From the NCBI GenBank assembly GCA_035222895.1, contig JAVYIG010006572.1:1-64000 (forward strand): a stretch of DNA of 64,000 bases. Direction: 5' to 3'. This DNA is from Strongylocentrotus droebachiensis (Eukaryota; Echinodermata; Echinoidea; Camarodonta; Strongylocentrotidae). This document shows, one piece after another, positions 26,693-38,600 of the stretch. The notes beneath the pieces were generated by a model. The model saw only the letters and a program-made list of their open reading frames with translations, had not been told where the DNA came from and did not search any database. Every line of letters begins with the position of its first letter. The stretch's first letter is position 1. The translations under genes were made by a program, and so were the position numbers.

Positions 26693-29600
26693 GTAAATAA
26701 AAATAATCATTCACAAACAATAATTTTTTCTGTGGCTCATTTAATAATAATAATAATATTTAATTTTTATATAGCGCTTAATACAAATAAGAATATTCAT
26801 GAATACTGTAAATTTGGAGAAAATAGGACAGCCAGTACAAGGAATTGATCTGATTTCATATTTCTAAAAGAATTTATTGCAGAATGAAATTGTTAAGAGG
26901 TAGTGTTTGAAGTACACAAAGAACAAAAAATCACCCTGAGACCTCTCTCTTGCTTTTTCTCTCAAAAGTGAGATAAAGTCATGCAAAGGTTGGAAGCCCT
27001 TTTTAAAATTATTTCCAAATGTCTTATCCCGCAAATGGCAACGAACGTTTACAGAACACCTTCAAGACCATTCTTAGCAGCATCTTCTTACCTTTCTCCA
27101 CTTCGACCCTAGTTTCTTGGTTGCTCTCCTTTCATTTTCCATTTTCCTCATACAGTTTAAATTAAAACTCTCTTTAACAATCTCTGCTGCCCATCTTTGA
27201 ACTTCACCAAAGATCAGGTCGAAATAAAAGTTACGCGATAGAAGAAAGATCATCAATTTCAATTTCTCATTTTGACAGATATCGACGAGTGTGAACAGAA
27301 CAACGGAGGCTGCCAGCACACCTGTCGAAACACCCACGGAAGCTTCACGTGTGAATGCCCCTTTGGAGAGCGTCTCAACCCCGATGGAGTCACCTGCACT
27401 CGTAAGACCGCTCAAAGAATCTCCTCAAAACTCTCCCAGGGGGGCGTTTCACAAAGCCCTTTTTCAATGACAAATGACAAAAATCAGTGACAAATCTGCT
27501 GTTAACCAATCAGAAGCAAGGATTTCAGTAGCTTATAACAAAAACTGTCATTTGTCACTGATGACAAGTTTTGTGAAACTCTCCTTGGTCAAAACAAAAG
27601 GGTGCTTGGTCAATAGAACATTCCATTTATATTATATATATATATATCCATTCCTTTACCCCTGATAGTGATAGCCATTTATCTACTGATGTCATAAAAA
27701 TCTTCCATTAATTTAGCTCTCATTTAGATGTAGAGTACTTATTCTGAAACTTTTCATTAGTATTAGCATTAAATCTGATTGCTGTGTTGTGGTGGCCAAC
27801 GGGTAGAATACTACTACAAACCCTCCCCCAAAAAAATATTCTTTATCTGTACTCTTCTGCAACACATATATATTTATATATGCCAATATGCTCTAGGCTG
27901 TGGGATGTGTAGCATTTTCTAAAGCTTTTCACTTCCTTTCTTAACTACGCTTTAAGTGTCTTTCAAATCAAAACCCTTATTGCTGGTTAGCTTTCTATAT
28001 ATATAGTCCAAACACTCTGCCCCTGGAAGACAATTTTCCAATTCTGATTTTTCTCATTCTGTTCTTTCCAGAACTGTGGTATTATTAAAAAGTGTGTTTA
28101 AAAAAAATGTATACCTGCCTCATGAATTTGTACTATCCATGCTATGAATCCAAATGCTATATATTTTGTGTCATTATGAATTTCTTACATCTGCCTTACT
28201 TCTTGCAAATCTGTAAGTCCTTTTGCAGTTATCTATATTTATCTATATTTATCTGTTTTCTTTATTAAGCTATTCATAATTCTTCATGCAAAACATGAAA
28301 GTATTCTTATTTTTAATAGAAAAGTTCACCTTTTTCTAATACTAAGTATTCCATATAGATTTAAGTTTTCATTCCTGTAACTTGTGATATAGATTTAGTA
28401 TCATTTGTTGAAAGGTGGAAGAATTATGCCGGCTGTGTATAAGAGCTAATGAACTTCTTGCACTAAAACTATTAGTATGATCATTGATTCATAGGCTGAA
28501 AGGCCTTTGTTCTCCCATAGACAAAGTATATATACTTCATGTATCCTCCATTCTATAGACGAGCATGTTTGAAAGTCACTTTTTTATCATTGAAAAATTC
28601 AGTCTTTATTGATATACTTAACCCATTACAGTTCAGAGTTTCATTATTTTCTAAATTTTATTTAGTTTTCCCTCCTGAAATTGGCAAAAAAGAGAAATAT
28701 TTATTGAATGAACCAGTGTGAAAGAATTGTAAAATAAAACAAAAAAGTGTCAATTTCTACCCCCTACCCCCCCCCCCCACCAAAAAAAAAATGGGATTTC
28801 ATATTTTATACTGCTTTGCCAATATAGAGACTTTAAACAGTATATCTTTTCAAAATGAACGAATTTTTGTTCACTTTTCGTCAAAATGTCATCAAACTGA
28901 TTCCTTGATTTTTCTTTCACATCTCCACACACTACCTCCCACATTTCTAACTTATCCTCATTAAACTAAACGAAGATAAATTTATCTTCATTTAACAGCT
29001 AAACGAAGATAAATTTATCTTCATTTAACAGCTAAACGAAGATAAATTTATCTTCATTTAACAGCTAAACGAAGATAAATTTATCTTTATTTAACAGCTA
29101 AACGAAGATAAATTTATCTTCATTTAACAGCTAAACAAAGATAAATTTATCTTCATTTAACAGCTAAACGAAGATAAATTTATCTTTATTTAACAGCTAA
29201 ACGAAGATAAATTTATCCTTATTTAGCTGTTAAATAAAGATAAATTTAACCTCATTAAACTGTGTAAATGAAGATACCGAAAAACGAAGGCGACCGTACG
29301 GTGAACTCGTCTTCTTCTTCTTCGTCGTAGCCATTTCGACGAAAATTCAAAACGCGTTATAAAAGGAAAAATTAACAGATTATGGACAACGTAACCGCGA
29401 GTGACGATGTCGAATCGAAGAGTGATCTTAAATCTGGTGCTGGCCGCGCGTGTACCATATATGTTGTTCGTGCATGCCCAGACTTTGCATATACTATTAG
29501 ACAGAGCTCTAGCTGTTTACAAACAACGGACGCATTGCCCGCGCTCGGCTATTGTTCTCTTTGTTCTCTCTTTGGTTATAGCTAGTCTGCAGACACAGAC

Positions 29601-32600
29601 CCTTGACAGCCATTATGAGTAAAAACAATGTCTAAATTTCAAACATGAAAGTACTGAGTTATGTCATGTAGCTGCTTCTGACACAGTGCAATACTGGAAA
29701 AGAAACATAACACATCAAGCAGAATCTGATTCTCCTGATTATTTCATGTGGTTTTATTCAAGAGTAAAGTTGAGTCTGTGTTTACAGACTAGGTTTGAGA
29801 TGGTGAATAGATAGAACTGATAATCCCCGTGCGACCGGCTAACGACGGTCTGGGGAGAATTTGGGTGTATCATCTCTCTAGCTGGTGTATCTGTACATGC
29901 AGGTAAATGGGTGTATCATATTCGTAAAATGCAGACCTTTTAACAATCTATCAGGCCGGTGGTTACTTAATTTGCAAAAATTCACCTTTCAGAAAGAAAA
30001 CGTGTATTTTTGCTAAAATTAGAAGACAAGACACAGGATGGGGCTGCATTGGGCTAAATAGGCCTATATAAATTATAATGTTTAATATTATCAGGGAACC
30101 AGCTGTGTGCCCGGCCGCAAAAAATATATGAGCAATGTTATCTTTAAAAATGCAAATACATGTATTTCACTTTGACTATTAAGAGCATAAATCGGAGGGA
30201 AAGATGAAAACAAACGATATTAATTTTATGTGCTTGAAAACTTGACTTTGCTAATCGATGTTTTGTGGAGTTCATCGGCATGAGAAACTTTCTTTATATA
30301 GTTACAAACCAAAGCATGATTATGATCGATGCCCTATAGGAAGTGCAACTAAATCGTTCGGAAAACCATGCTTAAAGTATAAACCAACTGCAATTATGTA
30401 CGAACATGTAAAGACATGGCACCTAACCGAAGATAGGCCTATACTCCTCCTATAGAATGCATTCGATATTATGAACTTCACATGATTGTTGGTAAATAAT
30501 ATAGTAGGCCTATATCATTCATAGTAAACAAAAATTAAACACCCATTTGGTTTCATTCAAAATCTAATTGTTATGGGTCACAAGTCCCCTTGAAGTTGAC
30601 GAGCATGTCATAGAACGTATACCGAGACACACAACTTTGCATGAGATTCCTTGCAAAATCTGATGGGTATATAGGCCAATATAGTTTTCAAGTTTACTGT
30701 TAATACAGGATATGCAATTTTCGCCCATTTTGACGCTAAAATACTACACATTTTAAACAAATAATTATAAAAAACGCAAAAATGGCCCTATAATTATAGG
30801 TATGGGGTTTGGCTACGTCAGCGGCCCCCGCCCGCCCCCGTCGTAGGCCTTAATACACATTTCATTTTGTTGTACCAAGGCTATCATGATTTTAGTTTTT
30901 TTTTTTATTCATGCAGCAAAGGATGGGGGCACAAATGGCGGCCCAAGAAAGATTGACACATTTTCTATGAGCATTTTTCGTCGGGGCAGGGGGGGGGGGG
31001 GGGGCACGGCGGGCTGGTCAATGTCCGGCCCCTGGATCCGCCAAACTTCTTCATGTTTCCCCGAGTCCATGTGATCGCCGCCACCGCACCGCGCCCCTGG
31101 TTGACCTTTTTGTGAATTTGTATTCATCTCTGCTTCAGTGTGGGTTTATAATTAATATTTTCAGAGTTAAAGAGCCAAAGAGAGAGAGAGAGAGAGAGTT
31201 AAAGAGTCGGGTTGGGTTTTGCGGCTTCAGCGGTACATCCCCGTCAGTACCAAATCTAAGTCCCCCCCCCCCCCGGCCCCTCCGGGTCCCCAGCACGGAA
31301 CCTCATGAGTTACATCTCTTAGGTCAATGGGCTGCATGTATATAATAGTGGAGGTACTATGGGAATTGGAAAAGCACCAGACGGGGGCTGATCAAAGATT
31401 TCCGAACAATAATAATTATGAATAAGACGCCTTGAAATGTGAAAATCACGCAAATTCCAGGGATTCCCGATTATTATTATTATTGTTATTATTATTATAA
31501 TCATTAGAAGGGGTCTAGTAGTAGTATTCTAATAGTAGTAGTAGTCCAAAGGGGCGGTGGTCGGGGGGGGGGGGGCGTTCCCTCTCAATTTTCTTTCAGA
31601 GGCGGGGGGGGGGGGGGGGGGTCGTTCCCGCCGGCAATTTTGAAAAAAGTGCACACAAGAAGCTCTGGAGGGCCCAAGAATGCAGCGTTTAGACTTATTT
31701 GCTATAATAGCAAATATTGAGTCTAAGCGCTGCATTCTGGGGCCCTCCAGAGCCTAAAAGTGTGTTACAGTCTTTAGTCAGTATTTGCTATACATTTCAT
31801 GTGTGCACTTTTTTCAAAATTTCCGGCGGGAACGACCCCCCCCCCCCCCTCTAACAGAAAATTGAGGGGGAACGTGCCCCCCCCCCCCGGATCGCCGCCC
31901 CTCGGACAACTACTACTAGACCCCTACTAACGATTATGATAATAATAAAAAATAATAATAATCGGGGGCCGGAGGGGAGGGGGTGGTTCTGTAAATGGAA
32001 ATAATAATTCGGGCTAACTCATGTAGGGACAACTCAGCCCGACGACTCCTACTTGGGCATGCATGATGTATAAAGGTGAGCACATTTTGTTGGGGGACCC
32101 TCTAAAATTTGAAAATGTGCACCCCTCTTGAGCGACAGGGGGAGGGGGGGCATCTCCCCAAAAAGGTAACATTTACGTGTTTTTACACGTTTTTTTCCCC
32201 AGGGGGAGGGGGGGGGGGGGGCGGGGGAGGTGGGCCCCCCGGATCCGCCACTGGCGATTTAGTGGACGTACACACCCTGATAGCTAGAGTATTACTGTTT
32301 ATGATTATTGTCACTTAATTCTGCTTCGGAAGCGGCCGCTCGCGCAAATTGAAGGGAATCCCTGGAATTTGCGTGACATTCAAATTTCAGGGCGTCTTAT
32401 TCATAATTATTATTGTTGGGAAATCTTTGATCAGCCCCCGTCGGATGTTATTCCAATTTCCATAGTACCTCCACTCTTATATATACAGCCTATTGACCTA
32501 AGAAATGCTCATGAGGTTCCGTGATGGGGACCCGGGGGGGGGGGGGGGTGTACTCAGATTTGGTTTATACTTTCTATCAAATATAGGCATGGTTGCCCGA

Positions 32601-35600
32601 ACGATTTAGTTGCACTTCCTATTGGGCATCGATCATATCATGCTTGGGTTTGTAACTAAAGAAAATGGCTCATCCCGATGAAATCCACAAAACATCGATT
32701 AGGATTTTGAACAAGAAAGAAATTACATATCCAGACCGTATGCTGTTCAAATTAAGTTTACAAATTTTAAACACGGATAATCAGCGAAAGTCAGAAAAGT
32801 CAAGTTTTCAAGCACAATAATATCGTTTGTTTTCAACTTTCCCTCCGATTCATGCTCTTAATAGTCAAAGTGAAATACATGTATTTGCATTTTTAAAGAT
32901 AACATTGCTCATATATTTTTTGCGGCCGAGCACACAGCTGGTTCCCTGATAATATTAAACATTATAATTTATATAGGCCTATTTAGCCCAATGCAGCCCC
33001 ATCCTGTGTCTTGTCTTCTAATTTTAGCAAAAATACACGTTTTCTTTCTGAAAGGTGAATTTTTGCAAATTAAGTAACCACCGGCCTGATAGATTGTTAA
33101 AAGGTCTGCATTTTACGAATATGATACACCCATTTACCTGCATGTACAGATACACCAGCTAGAGAGATGATACACCCAAATTCTCCCCAGACCGTCGTTA
33201 GCCGGTCGCACGGGGATTATCAGTTCTATCTATTCACCATCTCAAACCTAGTCTGTAAACACAGACTCAACTTTTACTCTTGAATAAAACCACATGAAAT
33301 AATCAGGAGAATCAGATTCTGCTTGATGTGTTATGTTTCTTTTCCAGTATTGCACTGTGTCAGAAGCAGCTACATGACATAACTCAGTACTTTCATGTTT
33401 GAAATTTAGACATTGTTTTTACTCATAATGGCTGTCAAGGGTCTGTGTCTGCAGACTAGCTATAACCAAAGAGAGAACAAAGAGAACAATAGCCGAGCGC
33501 GGGCAATGCGTCCGTTGTTTGTAAACAGCTAGAGCTCTGTCTAATAGTATATGCAAAGTCTGGGCATGCACGAACAACATATATGGTACACGCGCGGCCA
33601 GCACCAGATTTAAGATCACTCTTCGATTCGACATCGTCACTCGCGGTGACGTTGTCCATAATCTGTTAATTTTTCCTTTTATAACGCGTTTTGAATTTTC
33701 GTCGAAATGGCTACGACGAAGAAGAAGAAGACGAGTTCACCGTACGGTCGCCTTCGTTTTTCGGTATTTTCATTTACACAGTTTAATGAGGTTAAATTTA
33801 TCTTTATTTAACAGCTAAATAAGGATAAATTTATCTTCGTTTAGCTGTTAAATAAAGATAAATTTATCTTCGTTTAGCTGTTAAATGAAGATAAATTTAT
33901 CTTTGTTTAGCTGTTAAATGAAGATAAATTTATCTTCGTTTAGCTGTTAAATAAAGATAAATTTATCTTCGTTTAGCTGTTAAATGAAGATAAATTTATC
34001 TTTGTTTAGCTGTTAAATGAAGATAAATTTATCTTCGTTTAGCTGTTAAATGAAGATAAATTTATCTTCGTTTAGTTTAATGAGGATAAGTTAGAAATGT
34101 GGGAGGTAGTGTGTGGAGATGTGAAAGAAAAATCAAGGAATCAGTTTGATGACATTTTGACGAAAAGTGAACAAAAATTCGTTCATTTTGAAAAGATATA
34201 CTGTTTTTAATGAGTAGTTACAATTAAATCTGCAATGTGTGATTCCTAGCATTTTTGATCGAAAGATAATGCAAAAGCATCTGATTTGATAGAATCAAAT
34301 TTGATAGGAATATTGAGAGCCATTTTCAAATGGACAAAGCCTCAAAACTAAAACTTTCAAACATGCTTGTGTCTTTACAAAAGGAGAATACTCATTCATG
34401 CTCTGTCTAACCGTGTGTCACCAACACTTCACCACCGCTCTATAATTGTATTACTTCTGTCTTCCCAATTCAATCCCCCTATCTCCTTCTTCAAATCCTC
34501 ACTCATCTGAATATTGATAACAAAATCATTATTAAACGACGACAGCTCAAGACGGATGCGCAATCAACAACGGCGGTTGCCAGCACCAATGTCTCTCGCA
34601 TCCTTACGGTCACTTCTCCTGCCAGTGTCATGCCGGTTATAGACTGGCCGGAGACGGGAGGTCGTGTCAACGTAAGTCCGACGGAGTTTCGTCAGCACCT
34701 CTGATACAAATGCACGCACACTAAACGTCCCATACGATTTGTTTAATGATTACATAATATCTCTGTGCATGTATGCAAGAACATCAAAAGTTTGGAGGTA
34801 AAATCTAGAGGAAAGATCGACCAAAGCAGGTTTTCTTTCCATGTCGGCATTCATTTTAAATTCCTGTTCAAAAATTTGATGCAATTTGGGAATATATTTT
34901 ATAAGGGGTGAAATTAGAATCAATAATTTGCTATAAGTTTGTTTTAAAAAAGGAAATAAAAAATTCCTTCCTCCATCTGATGAACTATATGATAACTAAT
35001 AAAACTAATTTCCAGGTTGATGATATCAACTTACTTCTTCTTTATACACCTGACTCCTGTCTGTTAGCAGTTAGAATCATACATGATTTTATATATACAC
35101 AACCCTTATCAAATCCTAATAAAAATTCTTTTTTTTTTAGACAGTTTACATGAATTCTTTGCATGTTCTTGTCATGTTTTCTTTTCACTATGACCCCAAG
35201 TCTTTGCAATGTTATATTGACATTATCTTTCTCTGATGTTATTGTTCATCATATTCGTCATATTTGCATGATTCTCCAATATTTGTTGCCAATTTTACAA
35301 TCATATTTGTACTGCATGCTACATACAAAAATGAAAGTGTACCTATCTGTTATGCAAAGAATAGCTATTTTATGATTTAAATCTCTCTGCGAAATATCAT
35401 ACTTCAAAATGATAATGAAGCATTTATAATGACTTTATTTAACCTCCCCAAATTGTTTTATCTGGCATTTATAGTTTGTTCTGGTTGCTCATGAATATTG
35501 TTACTCATGATTTCAAATGGTACTTGGTGATTTGTTATTCAAATATCATAAAATTGAAATATATGCATATGAGTATGTATGGACCATGAACTGCATGTAA

Positions 35601-38600
35601 AAGAATGTGTATAAATGCCATTGCTATGTTTATTCTTTTGTCGGGTATTGGAAGTGTTATTCATAAATGGAATAATATATGTATTCCCTCTTTTTGTCTA
35701 TGTATTTGCTTTCTTTTACCCAAATTTTATGCACAATTTTATCTATTCCTGTCTTTGTACCTTATCCCAAATTATGATTGTTTGGTGTCTTGGTTGACTT
35801 ACACAAAGTTTTAATTAACAATATAACATTTTGAAACTTATTCATGCTATACATGTGTCTCGGACAGCTCATACAAGTATGTGAACAATTTTTTATCCCA
35901 ATTTATTAGTATTCAACGAAGACCCTAATTCCATAAAGGCCTAATCCAGAAAGAAAAAAAAACACGAAAAACATCAAATTTATAAGGGGGTATGAATAAT
36001 TTAGTTGTTAACTGTATGTCTGACAATATGTTTTGCTCGCAATAATTGCGTGGTAGCTTCAAAATTTGCTCAGATGCAAGCTTCTTTTGGGCTCAATGTC
36101 ATCAAAGCTACAGGTCAAGGGTTAGGTTTAGGGTAACAGTCGCAGTTGGGCTTCAGGTTAGGTTCAAGGGTTAGGTTGAGGGTTAGGTCTAGCTTTTGGT
36201 CCAGGGTCGACTTCAAGAAAAACGGTAAGTGTAGGATCATGGCCGTCGAGCAGAGAGCAACCAGAGCATAACGTTGTACAGTCACCAAGTAATATAATTC
36301 ATCCAATCTTTTGCGTCCTTTTAGCTTCAAACCCTTGTGCCATCAACAACGGAGGTTGCGAACACACCTGTCTCAACATGGGAGACAGAGCCTTCTGCAA
36401 CTGCAACACGGGTTACAGGTTAGCGCAAGATGGAAATAACTGTGAAGGTACGTACAATAGAGGGCCTTAATGTTCCTTGAATTCTACTCATTCAGTCAAA
36501 CACGTTGTTGTAGCTTAAAGAATGGAAAAGCTTGTATAGACTAGACCTGGTCTAACATCCTATGTTAAATTAGACTTTATATCAATCTTAAACCCAGAAT
36601 TGGGTTATAACTTTCAGTAATAATAATAATATACCATACCCATACATAGGGCATATCACAAATATTTTCCTATGTGCTGTAATGGAGAGAAGGAAAGAAA
36701 AAGGAAAGAAAGTAAAGTGAAATATCCCAACTTATTTCAGCATACTAGTAGATTGCAGACTTTGATGTTAATAAAGCGGTCTATATTCAAATATTATGTT
36801 TGTGATTTTGGCTTGTTCATTCTTGTAGCTTACTAAAGCTGGGGTGACAATATGACGTTTTATATTAAGCCCAGTAGAATTCATGAATTGCTATGAAGAG
36901 GTGTGGAGGTGTCGCTGGACTGTGGATTGCATGGTCTACGGTTCAAGTCCTACCATGGCATAAACGTCCTTTTGCAAGACATTAATCTACATTTGCCACT
37001 CTTTATCCAAGTGTAGGAAATGGGTACCTGTTAGGAAGAAATAATACAATACTTGTGTGCCTTATCATGGAAGCTCAATTGCATGAAGCTGGGATAATAT
37101 ATGATTGCAGGGCCCTTCAGGCAACAGTAGTAATACTGACAAAACTACCCAGAGTAAACAATGCATATTATCATTAATATTATCATTATTATTAGCTTTA
37201 GGTAATAACAAATTCTTTGTTGACCTCTTTTTAATTTTCATAGATATTGATGAGTGTGCTACCAGGAACCACGTATGTCAGCAGGAATGCACCAACACCG
37301 TCGGATCGTACCGCTGTAGCTGCGTCACCAACTACATGCTTGAAACAAACGGCAGGACATGTAAACGTAAGTAGAATGCTATGATTCCCACCGGTCGTAT
37401 CACTTCGTATATCGGTCGTATCTAAAGGCATATAATGCATGATTGTTAGCGTTGTCAAAAATGACCACCTGTTCCAGAACGTTTGGTTAAATGCTTCAAT
37501 ATGACCTTATTTAGGCTTATTGAGTACACTACACATTATCAAGTACCCTATTTTTCGTAAAAAAACCTGTACATACACATATATTTATATTTATCATATA
37601 TTTTGTATAAAACAATTGATGCATGTTTTCATTTGTTCATTGCAGGATCTATCCGCTCTTGTTGAGGCTGCTTATGCATACAGCTTCAACTCACGTGCAG
37701 ATACATCTTATAATGAACTCATTTTTAGCATCATCTACCTATAAATTTCTGTAACTTTTTTGATGATCCAACCATTTTGTTTATTTTCCATTTTATTAGT
37801 TTCATCTATGTTTGAAAGAAACAATTTATTGTATTCTTTGCCTTTGTATGTTTTTATCTTTTTATGAAAGTGGTGAATAAATTCAATTCAATTCAATAGA
37901 TATTCATATATTTACACAGTATTTACATATCAATCTATTATATCTATGGGTATATTTAACTGTGTATTTACATATTTTTTATGATGACACATTTGCAGTG
38001 CAAGCGATCATCGACATCGAGCCCATCGACCCGTGTGAGAACCACCAATGCCAGTTTAACTGCACCATGAAATGGAACAGACCTGTTTGTACCTGCCCTA
38101 TAGGTTTCGAGCTCTCACCCGATCAAAGAAATTGCCAAGGTAAGGACATGAAGGATCCACGCTTGGGTGGTGTGGTCATTCCTGTAATACATGATGTAAT
38201 AAACGATGTAATAAACGATGTAATAAACAATGTATCAACTATTGTGTGAAGATTTCTTATACAGATTATAGTTGTCTTAATTTGTTTACTTAAAAAAAAA
38301 AAAATAAACAACAGTTTTGATAGAACTTGGCCTTTCTTCTTCTCACATTTGATGTTGTAGATGATTCCAGAATATAAAGTTAACAACTAAATTATTCATA
38401 CTCTTAACCAAGTTTTGGCAATTTTGTATGTATGATAAAAATGTATTTGTCCCCATTTATATTTCTTGGGAATATGACACATTGAAGCTTACATCTAGAA
38501 GTATTCAACAAAGGCCCTAATTCAGCCAGTCCACTTTTCATTCTTGAGTTTAATACGAACAACCCCAAAACATCAAATTTACAAGGTGTATGAATAATTT

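Larger units (their letters stand above)
28835..34206. mobile_element. Foldback (long inverted repeat) element, about 5.4 kb
   Basis: The sequence from AAACAGTATATCTTTTCAAA at 28835 reappears as its reverse complement ending at 34206. The two arms meet near 31706 in TTTGCTATAATAGCAAA, leaving essentially no loop. Order outwards from the centre in both arms: GCTCTGGAGGGCCC, poly-G blocks, (ATT)n, a segment with GGTCAAT(G/A)GGCTG, a 1.2 kb highly conserved segment, an array of 33-bp repeats, and a 120-bp outer end. The left arm carries about 860 bp (30390-31250) and the right arm about 380 bp (31960-32340) not matched in the other. No transposase is encoded. The layout, with tandem repeats in the outer arms, is that of foldback transposons, of which TU elements are known from sea urchins. 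I found no convincing target-site duplication. Confidence 0.8.

Noticed and set aside
28970-29255. Regular short repeats that could suggest a CRISPR array
   Set aside because: Repeats are directly adjacent with no unique spacers, sit in a eukaryotic foldback element and are mirrored in the other arm.
32109-32318. Gly-rich frame in the right foldback arm
   Set aside because: Contains a poly-G translation; no support as a gene.
36113-36190. Interstitial telomere repeat
   Set aside because: Units are too irregular (GGTTAGGTT, GGGTAAC) to call TTAGGG telomeric sequence.
37520-37744. Frame with a CAG before GATCTATCCGC as a possible extra exon between exons 5 and 6
   Set aside because: No cysteine pattern, no donor in phase 1, and it runs into an AT-rich LINE-like tail.
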